Source: Pseudomonas sp. St316 (GTDB lineage: Bacteria; Pseudomonadota; Gammaproteobacteria; Pseudomonadales; Pseudomonadaceae). Taken from it: a DNA stretch of 64,000 nucleotides. Every line of letters starts with the position of its first letter. The stretch's first letter is position 1. The notes beneath the pieces were generated by a model. The model was not told the origin of the DNA, did no database searches, and was given only the letters and a program-made list of their open reading frames with translations. The DNA lies in the NCBI RefSeq assembly GCF_018325905.1, contig NZ_AP021901.1:1612001-1676000 (forward strand), written 5' to 3'. Shown one piece after another: positions 1 through 14,103 of this stretch. The position numbers were made by a program, and so were the translations under genes.

Positions 1-1467
<1,467 letters not shown>

Positions 1468-1488
1468 CACTCTGGTTGCGAAGTAGCA

Positions 1489-1619
1489 CCCTGTGGCGAG
1501 GGGATTTATCCCCGCTGGGCCGCGAAGCGGCCCAAAGATTTATTTGCCACTGCGGTGCGTCAGACGGTGCGCAGGGGGCTGCTACGCAGCCCAGCGGGGA
1601 TAAATCCCTCGCCACAGGG
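1489..1619. repeat. REP-type inverted repeat pair (GGATTTATCCCC type)
   Basis: Two palindromic arms beginning TGTGGCGAGGGGATTTATCC face each other around a short centre, with GC-rich inner hairpins (GGGCCGCGAAGCGGCCC and GGGCTGCTACGCAGCCC). This layout is typical of intergenic REP doublets in fluorescent pseudomonads. It lies between two convergent genes. Confidence 0.85.
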
Positions 1620-1643
1620 TTCTGGCCAGGCTCAGCAATAGCC

Positions 1644-2048
1644 TCAGCCTTCTTCCAGCCACCAACGCAGCGGCTTGCCCTGGGCCGGCCAGAAGCGCAT
1701 CTGCTCGATGGGCGAGATGTCCCAGCGTTCGACCTTTTCCAGGGCCTGCAAGAAGCGCGTTTCTTGCTCCATTACCGCTGGGGCACAGAGTTTGCGCGTG
1801 CTGCCGATCTTGCCGAAGCTCAAACGGTGGCCTTCCAGGGTGTAGGGCGCGAACCAATGGTTGCAGCCGCCGTTGCCATAGGCACGTCCGTCATCCCCAA
1901 GGGTGATGGTCAGGTGGCTGTAGTCCATCAATGGTCGCTCACCGATCCACTCCAGGATGTAGCTGCGGTTATGTTGCAACTGCACAGGTTCAGCGGCACA
2001 CCCCATCAGGCTCATGCCGATCGACGCGCACAGGGCCAAACGTTTCAT
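1644..2048 (-). CDS. META-domain (HslJ-like) lipoprotein
   Basis: A 134-residue small lipoprotein: signal sequence with lipobox SLMGC (Cys 15), then a META domain with the typical GNGGCNHWFAPY and STRKLCAP segments. META proteins such as HslJ sit in the envelope, and their biochemical role is poorly defined. The start ATG 2048-2046 overlaps the upstream stop by one base (TGATG), so translation is probably coupled to the zinc-ribbon-like gene before it. A longer reading starting at 2075 would lie inside the upstream gene and would spoil the signal peptide. Confidence 0.85.
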   Translation of the reverse strand: MKRLALCASIGMSLMGCAAEPVQLQHNRSYILEWIGERPLMDYSHLTITLGDDGRAYGNGGCNHWFAPYTLEGHRLSFGKIGSTRKLCAPAVMEQETRFLQALEKVERWDISPIEQMRFWPAQGKPLRWWLEEG

Positions 2049-2482
2049 CAGGCGGCTTCCCGGCATTTCGGGCACAGGTGTTTTTCACCCACGGTGGTCC
2101 AGCCCAGTTCGGCGATCCGTGCGGTGGCGGCCGGTTTTTCGGCCTTGACGCCGAGCTTGGCATCAACGGCGAATTCGAAGCTCAGCTCCTTGGCGCAGCT
2201 GTCGCAGTTGACCTGCCAAGTGTGGATCGCCAGTTCGCCGAACACCGGGCCGGTGGTCATGGCGGTCCATTGGCCCATGGGCTTGAGCAGGTGCCGCACG
2301 GTGTCCACGGTCAGGCGCATGGACAAGTCCTTGCTGCCCTTGAGCGTGACGAGCAACACATCATTGACCTGGATCGAACCGCCATTGCCGGTGACCTGGT
2401 AGCGGCCCGGTGTCAGCCCGCGGACTTCAGTCAAGGTGTGCTGGGGGTTCATCAGGGTGTAGCGGAAATCGTGTTCGGCCAT
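2048..2482 (-). CDS. Conserved hypothetical protein with paired CxxC motifs
   Basis: A 144-residue cytoplasmic protein of unknown function. It has two CxxC pairs, CDSC in the middle and CPKC near the C-terminus, that could bind one zinc. The start ATG 2482 has a strong GGAGG site 4 nt upstream. A farther ATG at 2521 lacks one. It is the first gene of a two-gene unit with the META lipoprotein. I do not recognise a named family. Confidence 0.78.
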   Translation of the reverse strand: MAEHDFRYTLMNPQHTLTEVRGLTPGRYQVTGNGGSIQVNDVLLVTLKGSKDLSMRLTVDTVRHLLKPMGQWTAMTTGPVFGELAIHTWQVNCDSCAKELSFEFAVDAKLGVKAEKPAATARIAELGWTTVGEKHLCPKCREAA

Positions 2483-2563
2483 GGGTCCTCCAAATAGGCG
2501 CGACATGCTAGCACGGGGCATGGCTTTGGATCGTTCGGATGCAGGTCAGGCGACGAAATCCAC

Positions 2564-2654
2564 TGTGGGAGCGAGCCTGCTCGCGATAGCGGTGTGTCAG
2601 TCGATATTAATGCTGATTGATCTACCGCCATCGCGAGCAGGCTCGCTCCCACAG
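2564..2654. repeat. REP doublet (TGTGGGAGCGAGC type)
   Basis: Two inverted copies of TGTGGGAGCGAGCCTGCTCG separated by about 45 nt. It is a typical Pseudomonas REP pair, in the gap after ldhA and before the zinc-ribbon-like gene. Confidence 0.88.
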
Positions 2655-2681
2655 GGGTTATGTGTTGGCTGGTAGAACGGG

Positions 2682-3671
2682 TTAGCCGTCGACCAGGTTT
2701 TGCGGCGTGCCGGCTGCCCAGGCGGCGATGTTGTCCAGGGTGGTCATGGCAATTGCCGCCAAGGCTTCATGGGTCAGGAACGCCTGGTGGGCAGTGACGA
2801 TCACGTTGGGAAAGGTCAACAGCCGTGCCAGCACGTCATCCTGCAAGGGCAGGTCGGAGCGGTCCTTGAAAAACAGCTGGGCTTCTTCCTCGTAGACATC
2901 CAGGCCCAGGTAGCCCAACTGGCCGCTTTTCAACGCCTCGATCAAGGCCGGTGTGTCCACCAGGCCACCGCGCCCGGTGTTGATCAGCATGGCACCGTGC
3001 TGCATCGCGGCAAGCGATTGGGCGTTGATCAGGTGCCGGCTCTGTTCGTTCAGTGGACAGTGCAGGCTGATGATCTGTGCTTGCGTCAGCAGATCGGCCA
3101 AGGGCAGGTAGCGAGCGCCCAAAGCTTCGACCTGCGGGTTGGGGTAGGGGTCGTAGGCCAGTAACTGGCAGCCGAAGCCGGCCATGATCCGTGCGAACGT
3201 CGCGCCGATCTGTCCGGTGCCAATCACGCCTACTGTCTTGCCCACCAGGTCGAACCCGGTCAACCCATGGAGGCTGAAATTGCCGTCCCGGGTGCGGTTG
3301 TAGGCGCGATGCAGGCAGCGATTGAGGGCCATGATCAACGCCACGGCATGTTCGGCCACGGCATGGGGCGAGTAGGCGGGCACCCGGACGATGCTCAAGC
3401 CCAGGCGCTTGGCGGCGAGCAGGTCGACATGGTTGTAGCCGGCCGAGCGCAGGGCGATCAGCCGCGTGCCGCCTTCGGCCAACTGCTCCAGCACCGGGGC
3501 ACTGAGGTCATCGTTGATGAAGGCGCACACCACTTCATGCCGTTCGGCCAGGGCCACGGTGTCCAGGTCCAGGCGGGCGGGCTGGAAGTGCAGTTGAAGG
3601 CCCGTGGGCGCCGACGCCTGGATGAAACTGTCGCGATCGTAGGTCTGGCTGCTGAAAAAAATGACGCGCAT
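2682..3671 (-). CDS. ldhA: D-lactate dehydrogenase (fermentative, NAD-dependent)
   Basis: A 329-residue D-2-hydroxyacid dehydrogenase that interconverts pyruvate and D-lactate with NADH. Visible are SAGYNHVD, the nucleotide-binding loop GVIGTGQIG, the signature NTGRGGLVD carrying the catalytic Arg, the LDVYEEE segment, and the catalytic His in TAHQAFLT. The length matches the LdhA family. The start ATG 3671 follows AGGAGG at 5 nt. A longer frame extending upstream is only an overlap with gacS. The gene sits directly downstream of gacS on the same strand with a 92-nt gap. Confidence 0.94.
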   Translation of the reverse strand: MRVIFFSSQTYDRDSFIQASAPTGLQLHFQPARLDLDTVALAERHEVVCAFINDDLSAPVLEQLAEGGTRLIALRSAGYNHVDLLAAKRLGLSIVRVPAYSPHAVAEHAVALIMALNRCLHRAYNRTRDGNFSLHGLTGFDLVGKTVGVIGTGQIGATFARIMAGFGCQLLAYDPYPNPQVEALGARYLPLADLLTQAQIISLHCPLNEQSRHLINAQSLAAMQHGAMLINTGRGGLVDTPALIEALKSGQLGYLGLDVYEEEAQLFFKDRSDLPLQDDVLARLLTFPNVIVTAHQAFLTHEALAAIAMTTLDNIAAWAAGTPQNLVDG

Positions 3672-3763
3672 GGCGGCCTCCTGGCATAAAAAAACAAGCC
3701 CGTACGGTCCGGGATCGGAACCTGGATTTTCAGCCAATCCGGCTCCCAGGATCTTGCTCTGGA

Positions 3764-6514
<2,751 letters not shown>

Positions 6515-6754
6515 ACTTGTCTCCTGCATCCAGCGGTCTGATTGAGCTGTGCGCGCATCCGGCACGCATTAAGTGCGCAGTGTAGCGATTTGCGGGCGGG
6601 CGATCTTCGTAAATTCATGCCTGCCGCGCATCCGTACTGCTGGGCAATTGTCCACGGCGATAAACGGCGCTGGCGTCTGGGGTCAAACTAGCGATGATCC
6701 GGGTAGGCAGCCACCATTTGTCACTTCCGGCTCGCTATTGACCATTGGTCGGGA

Positions 6755-6770
6755 CTGTCAATCCTGACAG
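6755..6770. promoter_or_regulatory. lux-type 16-bp palindrome, site A
   Basis: CTGTCAATCCTGACAG is a perfect 6+6 palindrome with a 4-nt centre, fitting the CT-N12-AG form of lux/las/rhl boxes. It stands just before the decayed small gene. A -10-like TTTAAG begins 36 nt after the first base of the box, 3 nt short of the spacing seen at the other sites. Confidence 0.6.
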
Positions 6771-6799
6771 GTGTCGTTTTCTTTCCGTTGTTTAAGCTC

Positions 6800-7053
6800 G
6801 GTGTCGTTGAGTTATATAGGGCAGGGTGGAGTTGTAGTGGAGTTTCATCTTCTAGTAGATCCAGGGACCTATGAAATTGAAAGATATAGACTCTGGATAG
6901 AGGTCGACTATAGCGAATATGAAGGGGTCGGAAAAACGGGAGCTTTAACTCTTGAGACAACTCGTGCCACAAAAACGATACAAAGGTAGTTTCGATGTCA
7001 AAACTATCGACCGCCGGAAAATGGAAGGGGTATTTGACGTTCGGATTATATAG
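6800..7053 (+). pseudogene. Truncated and frameshifted copy of the adjacent small gene (7203-7595)
   Basis: The frame from about 6800 gives GGVVVEFHLLVDPGTYEIE and GALTLETTRAT. After one base too many in the A5 run at 6971-6975 it continues in the next frame as RYKGSFDVKTIDRRK and MEGVFDVRII to a stop at 7051-7053. These segments line up with IVIVQFNSLIAPGIYEI, GALTLDTIET, YKGHFDVKTSDHQK and VDGVFDVQRV of the intact gene. About 50 N-terminal codons are absent. It looks like a decayed tandem duplicate that still carries a lux-type promoter box. Confidence 0.75.
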
Positions 7054-7202
7054 GTTCGAGTGGCAGATGGGGCCAGTTCCAGATGTAGCCTGGGACATGC
7101 ACGTCAGCCAGGTTTTTAGCAAACTCAAGGCCACTGGCTGTGCCGCTCGGCAAGTGCGCTCGGCATGAGGCATTGAGTGATAAGCGCATCAGGAGAAACA
7201 AT

Positions 7203-7595
7203 ATGAGTGCCATGAGTGCAGAAGAAAGAGTAAAAGCCGTAACGGCTGCTCCTAGGCTGGATGCAAAAGGTTCAATAATCATCACGCTTAATGGGCAGGT
7301 TACGAAAACCGAGGATGTTCATATCCTGGATCAACCCGGTCACTCCATTGTGGGAATCATAGGGGGGGATATCGTCATCGTGCAGTTCAACTCACTGATA
7401 GCGCCTGGTATCTATGAGATCAAGGAACATGGTATCTGGATATATATGGCGTTCCACGGTTACCAGGGAACGGCAGCAACCGGAGCCTTGACCCTTGACA
7501 CCATCGAGACGAAAAGCAAGTACAAAGGTCATTTTGATGTGAAGACCTCGGATCACCAAAAGGTTGATGGGGTATTTGATGTCCAGAGGGTATAG
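7203..7595 (+). CDS. Small hypothetical protein, intact copy of a tandem pair
   Basis: A 130-residue protein without a signal peptide or membrane segment and rich in alternating hydrophobic residues, so probably beta-sheet. The start ATG 7203 has AGGAGA 6 nt upstream. Base composition is lower in GC than the flanking housekeeping genes, suggesting acquisition. A decayed copy lies immediately upstream. I do not recognise a family and propose no function. The 276 nt between this gene and cysM hold nothing I could identify. Confidence 0.72.
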   Translation: MSAMSAEERVKAVTAAPRLDAKGSIIITLNGQVTKTEDVHILDQPGHSIVGIIGGDIVIVQFNSLIAPGIYEIKEHGIWIYMAFHGYQGTAATGALTLDTIETKSKYKGHFDVKTSDHQKVDGVFDVQRV

Positions 7596-7871
7596 GTTAG
7601 GAAGTTGAGGATAAGGGGGGCTCCATGTGAAGGTCCCCATCAAGCTTGGGTCATCGATCATGTTCGCAATCTGAGCGATGAGTTTCAGCCTTCTAGCTCC
7701 CAGGCATTCGCAAAAGGCTGCAGTCCTACGCCGACAGTCGGAAGCGAGCTCAGTCGTGCCACTTGGGCTCGCTTATTCCCATAAGCCATAACGACCACAC
7801 TTTGCGTGATATGGCCGCGTCGGGTTTGCCGGTATGATAGGCGCCCCCGCAGTCCGGATTGCGAATACGCC

Positions 7872-8774
7872 ATGACTCTGCAGTACCCCACCATCGCCGA
7901 TTGCGTCGGCAACACTCCGCTGGTCCGTTTGCAACGCTTGCCCGGCGAGACCACCAATACGCTTTTGCTCAAGCTCGAAGGGAATAACCCGGCGGGTTCG
8001 GTCAAGGACCGGCCGGCGCTGTCGATGATTACCCGTGGCGAATTGCGCGGGCAGATCCGGCCCGGCGATACGCTGATTGAGGCGACCTCCGGCAACACCG
8101 GCATCGCCCTGGCGATGGCGGCGGCGATCAAGGGCTACAAGATGATCCTGATCATGCCCGACAACTCCAGCGCCGAGCGCAAGGCCGCGATGACGGCCTA
8201 CGGTGCCGAGTTGATCCTGGTGACTCAGGAAGAAGGCATGGAAGGCGCCCGGGACCTGGCCGAGCGCATGCAGGCCGAGGGGCGTGGCAAGGTGCTGGAT
8301 CAGTTCGCCAACGGCGACAATCCCGAGGCCCACTACACCACCACCGGCCCGGAGATCTGGCGCCAGACCGACGGCACCATCACCCATTTCGTCAGCTCGA
8401 TGGGCACCACCGGCACCATCATGGGCACCTCGCGTTACTTGAAGGAACAGAACCCCAACGTGCAGATCATCGGCCTGCAACCGATGGAAGGCGCGGCCAT
8501 TCCCGGTATTCGTCGCTGGCCCGAGGCGTATCTGCCGAAGATCTACCAGGCCGAGCGTGTGGACCGCATCATCGACATGGCCCAGAGCGAAGCCGAGGAC
8601 GTGACCCGTCGCCTGGCTCGCGAAGAAGGCATCTTCTGCGGCGTGTCTTCGGGCGGTGCCGTGGCGGGGATGCTGCGCCTGTCCAAGGAAGTTGAAAATG
8701 CGGTGATCGTCGCGATCATCTGCGACCGTGGCGACCGTTACCTGTCGACCGGCATTTTCGACGCGCCCAACTGA
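7872..8774 (+). CDS. cysM: Cysteine synthase B
   Basis: A 300-residue PLP enzyme making cysteine from O-acetylserine and sulfide (or thiosulfate, forming S-sulfocysteine). The PLP lysine is in [10 protein letters not shown] (Lys 45). The substrate loop TSGNTG, the glycine-rich phosphate loop GTTGTIMG and the C-terminal SSGGAV segment are present. The short length and the RRWPEAYLP segment favour CysM over CysK. It lies divergently upstream of gacS and overlaps rlmD by one base (TGATG), suggesting coupled translation. Confidence 0.95.
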   Translation: MTLQYPTIADCVGNTPLVRLQRLPGETTNTLLLKLEGNNPAGSVKDRPALSMITRGELRGQIRPGDTLIEATSGNTGIALAMAAAIKGYKMILIMPDNSSAERKAAMTAYGAELILVTQEEGMEGARDLAERMQAEGRGKVLDQFANGDNPEAHYTTTGPEIWRQTDGTITHFVSSMGTTGTIMGTSRYLKEQNPNVQIIGLQPMEGAAIPGIRRWPEAYLPKIYQAERVDRIIDMAQSEAEDVTRRLAREEGIFCGVSSGGAVAGMLRLSKEVENAVIVAIICDRGDRYLSTGIFDAPN

Positions 8775-10144
8775 TGGCCAAGCAAGAAAGAGGCTTGCGC
8801 TTCCAGCCCAGCGGCGGAAGCCGGGCCCCGCAAGTGCCCACCGGTAAAAAGCAGCGCTTGACCATCGAGCGCCTGGCCAACGATGGCCGGGGCATCGCTT
8901 TTGTCGACGGGCGCACCTGGTTTGTCATCGGCGCCCTGGCCGGCGAAGAAGTCGAGGCGCGGGTGCTCGGTGCCCATGGCAAAGTGGTCGAGGCGCGTAC
9001 CGAGCGGGTGTTCCTGTCCAGTGAGCTGCGTCGCGCGGCGCCGTGCATCCATGCCGGTCGTTGCGGCGGTTGCAGCGTCCAACATTTGCCCCATGTCGAA
9101 CAACTCGCCCTGAAACAGCGCATGCTCGCCGAGCAGTTGTCGCGGGTGGCCGGGGTGGAGCCGCAAGAATGGGCCGCGCCGTTGAGCGGGCCGGAGTTCG
9201 GTTATCGACGTCGCGCCCGGGTGGCGGTGCGTTGGGACCAGAAAGCGAAAAAACTCGAAGTGGGTTTTCGCGCGGCCGGCAGCCAGGATATCGTTGCCAT
9301 CGGTGATTGCCCGGTGCTGGTACAGCCCTTGCAGCCGATCATGAGCCGCTTGCCGGAGATGCTCAGACGCTTGGGCAAACCCCAGGCGCTGGGGCATGTG
9401 GAGTTGTTCGCCGGTTCGTCCCTCGCGGTATTGCTGCGCCATATGGCGCCGCTGTCGGAGGCCGACCTGACGATCCTCAAGGACTTCTGCACGTTTCATG
9501 AAGCCCAGTTGTGGCTGCATGGCGAAGGCGAGCCAAAACCGGTCGATCCCGGGCAAACCTTGGGTTATCGCCTGGAAACCTGGGGCCTGGAGCTGGCTTA
9601 CCGGCCCGGGGATTTCATCCAGGTGAACGCCGGGGTCAACGAGGCGATGATCGCCCAGGCCTTGCAATGGCTGGCGCCGCGATCCGAGGAACGGGTGCTG
9701 GATCTGTTCTGCGGCCTGGGCAACTTTGCCTTGCCGCTGGCCCAAAGCGTGCGCCAGGTGGTGGCCGTCGAAGGCGTGCAGACCATGGTGGATCGTGCGA
9801 CGGCCAATGCCGTCAGCAACAATTTGAATAACACTGCCTTTTTTCAGGCCGATTTATCCCAGCCTCTGGCTGATGCCCAATGGATCGGCGAGGGCTTTTC
9901 TGCGGTACTCTTGGACCCACCCCGTGACGGTGCTTTCGAGGTGGTACGCAAGCTGTCGTCCCTGGGGGCCAGACGGCTGGTTTATGTATCGTGCAACCCG
10001 GCAACTTTGGCCCGGGATACGGTCGAACTGATCAAGCAGGGCTACCGGTTAAAACGTGCCGGGATTCTCGATATGTTTCCTCAAACGGCACATGTCGAGG
10101 CCATGGCGTTATTTGAAGCGAGCCAGGATGGCTTGTCCGACTGA
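8774..10144 (+). CDS. rlmD: 23S rRNA (uracil-1939-C5)-methyltransferase
   Basis: A 456-residue RumA/RlmD family protein that methylates U1939 of 23S rRNA with SAM. It has an N-terminal TRAM-like region, then the 4Fe-4S cysteines Cys 91, 97, 100 ([10 protein letters not shown]) and Cys 179 (IGDCPVL). The SAM motif is [14 protein letters not shown], followed by DPPRDGA and the catalytic Cys in [10 protein letters not shown]. The start at 8774 overlaps the cysM stop. Confidence 0.96.
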   Translation: MAKQERGLRFQPSGGSRAPQVPTGKKQRLTIERLANDGRGIAFVDGRTWFVIGALAGEEVEARVLGAHGKVVEARTERVFLSSELRRAAPCIHAGRCGGCSVQHLPHVEQLALKQRMLAEQLSRVAGVEPQEWAAPLSGPEFGYRRRARVAVRWDQKAKKLEVGFRAAGSQDIVAIGDCPVLVQPLQPIMSRLPEMLRRLGKPQALGHVELFAGSSLAVLLRHMAPLSEADLTILKDFCTFHEAQLWLHGEGEPKPVDPGQTLGYRLETWGLELAYRPGDFIQVNAGVNEAMIAQALQWLAPRSEERVLDLFCGLGNFALPLAQSVRQVVAVEGVQTMVDRATANAVSNNLNNTAFFQADLSQPLADAQWIGEGFSAVLLDPPRDGAFEVVRKLSSLGARRLVYVSCNPATLARDTVELIKQGYRLKRAGILDMFPQTAHVEAMALFEASQDGLSD

Positions 10145-10244
10145 CCCGTTCGTGCGAACCCGCCACAGCCCTGGGCGCAAACACGGGCACGAAGGTCAGC
10201 GAAGTTGACGCATTGAATCTGCGTCGTAGGGAAGGTAAGTAAAG

Positions 10245-12491
10245 ATGGTACAGGTGAGAGCACACCAGCCGATCAACACCGACGGCAGTATCAATCTCGA
10301 GGCTTGGCTCGATCATGCCGTCAGTGTCGACATGGCTCTGGATCGCGAAGCCTTGAAGGCCGCCTGCGAGTTCGCTCGTGAGGCGGAGCAGCAACATAAC
10401 GCGGCGAAGAACCTGTGGTCCGAAGGCACCTCGAGTTTCCAGACGGGCCTGGAGATCGCCGAAATTCTCGCGGACCTCAAGCTCGACCAGGACTCGCTGG
10501 TGGCGGCGGTGCTGTACCGCGGCGTGCGCGAAGGGCAGATCCAGCTACCGATGGTCAGCCAGCGCTTCGGCACGGTGGTGGCCAAGTTGATCGACGGCGT
10601 GCTGCGCATGGCCGCCATCAGCGCCAGCCTCAGTCCGCGCCAGTCCATGGTGCTGGGCACCCAGGGGCAGGTGGAAAACCTGCGCAAGATGTTGGTGGCG
10701 ATGGTCGACGACGTGCGTGTCGCGCTGATCAAGCTGGCCGAACGCACCTGCGCCATCCGCGCCGTGAAGTCCGCCGATGACGAAAAACGCAATCGCGTCG
10801 CCCGGGAGGTGTTCGACATCTATGCACCCCTGGCCCACCGTCTCGGCATCGGTCACATCAAGTGGGAGCTGGAGGACCTGTCCTTCCGCTACCTGGAGCC
10901 CGACCAGTACAAGCAGATCGCCAAGCTGTTGCATGAGCGGCGCCTGGATCGCGAGCGCTTCATCACCGATGTGATGACCCAGTTGCGCGAAGAATTGCAG
11001 GCCACCGGCGTCGAAGCCGACATCAGTGGCCGGGCCAAGCACATCTACTCGATCTGGCGCAAAATGCAGCGCAAGGGCCTGGAATTCAGCCAGATCTACG
11101 ACGTTCGCGCCGTTCGCGTACTGGTCCCGGAAATGCGCGACTGCTACACCGCGCTGGGGATCGTCCACACCTTGTGGCGGCACATTCCCAAGGAGTTCGA
11201 CGACTACATCGCCAACCCCAAGGAAAACGGCTATCGCTCGCTGCACACTGCGGTGATCGGCCCCGAGGGCAAGGTACTGGAAGTGCAGATCCGCACCCAT
11301 GCCATGCACGAGGAAGCCGAACTGGGCGTCTGCGCCCACTGGAAATACAAGGGCACCGACGTCAAGTCCGGGTCCAACCACTACGAAGAGAAAATCTCCT
11401 GGCTGCGCCAGGTGCTCGAGTGGCATGAGGAGCTGGGTGACATCGGCGGCCTGGCCGAACAGTTGCGGGTGGATATCGAGCCGGACCGGGTCTACATCTT
11501 CACCCCTGACGGCCACGCCATCGACCTGCCCAAGGGCGCGACGCCGCTGGACTTCGCCTATCGGGTCCACACCGAGATCGGCCACAACTGCCGTGGCGCC
11601 AAGATCAATGGGCGGATCGTACCGCTCAACTACAGCCTGCAGACCGGTGAACAGGTCGAGATCATCACCAGCAAGCACGGCACGCCGAGCCGCGACTGGC
11701 TGAACCCGAACCTGGGCTACATCACCACCTCGCGGGCGCGGGCGAAAATCGTCCACTGGTTCAAATTGCAGGCCCGCGACCAGAACGTCGCCGCCGGCAA
11801 GACCTTGCTTGAGCGTGAACTGGGACGCCTGGGCCTGCCGCAGGTGGACTTCGACAAGCTGGCCGAAAAAGCCAACATGAAAACCGCCGAGGACATGTTT
11901 GCCGCCCTCGGTGCTGGCGATCTGCGCCTGGCGCAGTTGGTCAACCTGGCCCAGCAACTGGTGGAGCCGGAGCGTGGCAACGAACAACTGGAATTGATCC
12001 CGCGCAAGGCCACCGGCTACAAGCCGGGCAAGCGCGGCGATATCCAGATCCAGGGCGTCGGCAACCTGATGACCCAGATGGCGGGCTGCTGCCAGCCATT
12101 GCCGGGGGATGCGATCGTCGGCTACATCACCCAGGGCCGTGGCGTGAGCATCCACCGCCAGGACTGTGCCTCGGTGCTGCAACTGGCCGGTCGCGAGCCG
12201 GAACGGATCATCCAGGTCAGCTGGGGCCCGGTGCCGGTGCTCACCTACCCGGTGGACATCGTCATCCGCGCCTACGACCGCTCCGGTCTGCTGCGTGACG
12301 TGTCCCAGGTGTTGCTGAACGAGCGGATCAACGTGCTGGCGGTCAACACCCGTTCGAACAAGGAAGACAACACCGCGCTGATGTCCCTGACCATCGAGAT
12401 CCCGGGGCTGGATGCGCTGGGGCGGTTGCTGGGGCGGATTTCCCAGTTGCCGAACATCATCGAGACCCGGCGTAACCGGACGCCGGGGTGA
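10245..12491 (+). CDS. relA: (p)ppGpp synthetase I
   Basis: A 748-residue stringent-response synthetase that makes pppGpp on ribosomes with uncharged tRNA. The N-terminal hydrolase-like domain lacks the HD signature (LYRGVREG at that place), as in synthetase-only RelA. The synthetase domain holds DVRAVRVLV and the ENGYRSLHT segment. A TGS domain (VYIFTPDGHAIDLPKGATPLDFAY), the zinc-finger-like region with paired Cys in AGCCQPLPGD, and a C-terminal ACT domain follow. The start was taken at ATG 10245, shortly after a GGAAGG site. Confidence 0.96.
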   Translation: MVQVRAHQPINTDGSINLEAWLDHAVSVDMALDREALKAACEFAREAEQQHNAAKNLWSEGTSSFQTGLEIAEILADLKLDQDSLVAAVLYRGVREGQIQLPMVSQRFGTVVAKLIDGVLRMAAISASLSPRQSMVLGTQGQVENLRKMLVAMVDDVRVALIKLAERTCAIRAVKSADDEKRNRVAREVFDIYAPLAHRLGIGHIKWELEDLSFRYLEPDQYKQIAKLLHERRLDRERFITDVMTQLREELQATGVEADISGRAKHIYSIWRKMQRKGLEFSQIYDVRAVRVLVPEMRDCYTALGIVHTLWRHIPKEFDDYIANPKENGYRSLHTAVIGPEGKVLEVQIRTHAMHEEAELGVCAHWKYKGTDVKSGSNHYEEKISWLRQVLEWHEELGDIGGLAEQLRVDIEPDRVYIFTPDGHAIDLPKGATPLDFAYRVHTEIGHNCRGAKINGRIVPLNYSLQTGEQVEIITSKHGTPSRDWLNPNLGYITTSRARAKIVHWFKLQARDQNVAAGKTLLERELGRLGLPQVDFDKLAEKANMKTAEDMFAALGAGDLRLAQLVNLAQQLVEPERGNEQLELIPRKATGYKPGKRGDIQIQGVGNLMTQMAGCCQPLPGDAIVGYITQGRGVSIHRQDCASVLQLAGREPERIIQVSWGPVPVLTYPVDIVIRAYDRSGLLRDVSQVLLNERINVLAVNTRSNKEDNTALMSLTIEIPGLDALGRLLGRISQLPNIIETRRNRTPG

Positions 12492-12523
12492 TCGCTATCC
12501 ACTAATGTGGGTGGGAGCGGGCT

Positions 12524-12614
12524 TGTGGGAGCAAAGCTTGCTCGCGATAGCGGTGGATCAGTCTCGACATAGGTTGGTCCACCACCTCAATCGCGAGCAA
12601 GCTTTGCTCCCACA
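12524..12614. repeat. REP doublet (TGTGGGAGCAAAG type)
   Basis: Inverted copies of TGTGGGAGCAAAGCTTGCTC flank a centre of about 50 nt between relA and mazG. Confidence 0.87.
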
Positions 12615-12682
12615 GACCTGCTTCCACAGGCTTGCTCTCATTGGGTTACTTCCCACAGTGTTTTGTGTGATGAGACGGATTA

Positions 12683-13516
12683 ATGTACAGCCTTGAAGAC
12701 CTGCTCCACCTGATGAACCGCCTGCGCGACCCGCAATACGGTTGCCCGTGGGACATCAAGCAAACCTACGCGACCATCGTCCCCCATACCCTGGAAGAAG
12801 CCTACGAAGTGGCCGATGCAATCGAACGCGGCGACTTCGATCACTTGCAGGGCGAGTTGGGCGACCTGTTGTTTCAGGTGGTGTATTACAGCCAGCTGGC
12901 CCTGGAAGAAAACCGTTTCGAATTCGCCGGCGTGGTCGACAGCATCACCCGCAAGCTGATCCGCCGCCATCCCCACGTGTTCCCTAGCGGTGACCTGTAT
13001 GCGCCCGTGGACACGCCGCGCCTGAGCGAAGAGCAGGTCAAGCAGCGCTGGGAGGAAATCAAGGCCGAGGAGCGTGCTGAGAAAGCCTCGGCACCGGAGC
13101 AATTGTCGTTGCTCGACGATGTGCCGGCGGCCCTGCCGGCGTTATCCCGCTCGGCGAAGCTGCAAAAGCGTGCCGGTCAGGTCGGTTTCGACTGGCCAGG
13201 CCCGTTGCCGGTGCTCGACAAGGTCCGGGAAGAGCTGGACGAAGTCCTCGAGGCGATGGCTGACAATGATCCCGCCGCCATCAGCGATGAGATCGGCGAC
13301 CTGCTGTTCAGCGTGGTAAACCTGGCCCGCCATCTGAAGGTCGACCCGGAAACCGCCCTGCGTGGCGCCAACGGGAAATTCGAAAGACGCTTCCGATTTA
13401 TCGAACAGGCATTGCGCGACACCCACCGTCCCATGGAAGATTGCACCCTCGAAGAGTTGGACGCCTTGTGGGGCGAAGCCAAACGTCAGGAAAAGAATTT
13501 GCCCAGCTGTGGCTGA
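12683..13516 (+). CDS. mazG: Nucleoside triphosphate pyrophosphohydrolase
   Basis: A 277-residue MazG that hydrolyses NTPs to NMP and PPi. It carries two MazG domains, each with an EExxE-type metal site: TLEEAYEVADAIE with GELGDLLFQVV in the first, and REELDEVLEAM with DEIGDLLFSVV in the second. The usual N-terminal segment CPWDIKQTYATI is present. In E. coli mazG also follows relA, and this arrangement is conserved here apart from the inserted REP pair. Confidence 0.95.
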   Translation: MYSLEDLLHLMNRLRDPQYGCPWDIKQTYATIVPHTLEEAYEVADAIERGDFDHLQGELGDLLFQVVYYSQLALEENRFEFAGVVDSITRKLIRRHPHVFPSGDLYAPVDTPRLSEEQVKQRWEEIKAEERAEKASAPEQLSLLDDVPAALPALSRSAKLQKRAGQVGFDWPGPLPVLDKVREELDEVLEAMADNDPAAISDEIGDLLFSVVNLARHLKVDPETALRGANGKFERRFRFIEQALRDTHRPMEDCTLEELDALWGEAKRQEKNLPSCG

Positions 13517-13542
13517 GGCCGTTGCCTAAGTGAGTAAGCACC

Positions 13543-14082
13543 ATGAGCCTTTCCCTTCGCGACCAGTTGCTCAAAGCAGGGCTGGTCAACCAAAAGCAGG
13601 CCAAGCAGGTCGGCAAAGAGAAACAGAAACAGCAGCGCCTGGTCCATAAAGGCCAGATCGAACAGGATGATTCACAGCAACGCGCGGCCCAGGAAGCCAT
13701 GGCCGAGAAGGTCAAGCGCGACCAGGAACTCAACCGTCAGCAGCAGGAAAAGGTCGAGCAGAAGGCCCGTGCCGCGCAGATCAAGCAATTGATCGAAGTC
13801 TCGCGCCTGCCGAAGCTGACCACTGAGGACTATTACAACTTCGTCGACGACAAGAAGGTCAAGCGCATCTCGGTCAATACGTTGATGCGCAACAAGCTGA
13901 GCAGTGGCTCGCTGGCAATTGTCCACCATGCCGGCGGCTACGAAGTGATCCCGCGCGAGGCGGCCCTGAAGATCCAGGAGCGTGACCCCCAGCGCATCGT
14001 CCAGCTCAACACCCAGACCGAAGAAGTGGATGCCGATGATCCGTACGCGGCGTATCAGATTCCTGATGATTTGATGTGGTAG
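13543..14082 (+). CDS. DUF2058 family nucleic-acid-associated protein
   Basis: A 179-residue YaiL-like protein. The N-terminal half is a highly charged, Gln/Lys-rich helical segment (about residues 15-85, likely coiled coil). The C-terminal part contains TTEDYYNFVDDKKVKRI and a PYAAYQIPDDLMW end. Molecular function is not established. It follows mazG by 26 nt and is probably co-transcribed. Confidence 0.86.
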   Translation: MSLSLRDQLLKAGLVNQKQAKQVGKEKQKQQRLVHKGQIEQDDSQQRAAQEAMAEKVKRDQELNRQQQEKVEQKARAAQIKQLIEVSRLPKLTTEDYYNFVDDKKVKRISVNTLMRNKLSSGSLAIVHHAGGYEVIPREAALKIQERDPQRIVQLNTQTEEVDADDPYAAYQIPDDLMW

Positions 14083-14103
14083 GACCGGCAACCTAAAACA
14101 AAC

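Noticed and set aside
7596..7871. Possible tRNA or small RNA before cysM
   Set aside because: No cloverleaf or stable terminator hairpin could be drawn from the sequence.
10545..12182. 545-codon minus-strand frame opposite relA
   Set aside because: Shadow of relA. No recognisable motif and no ribosome site.
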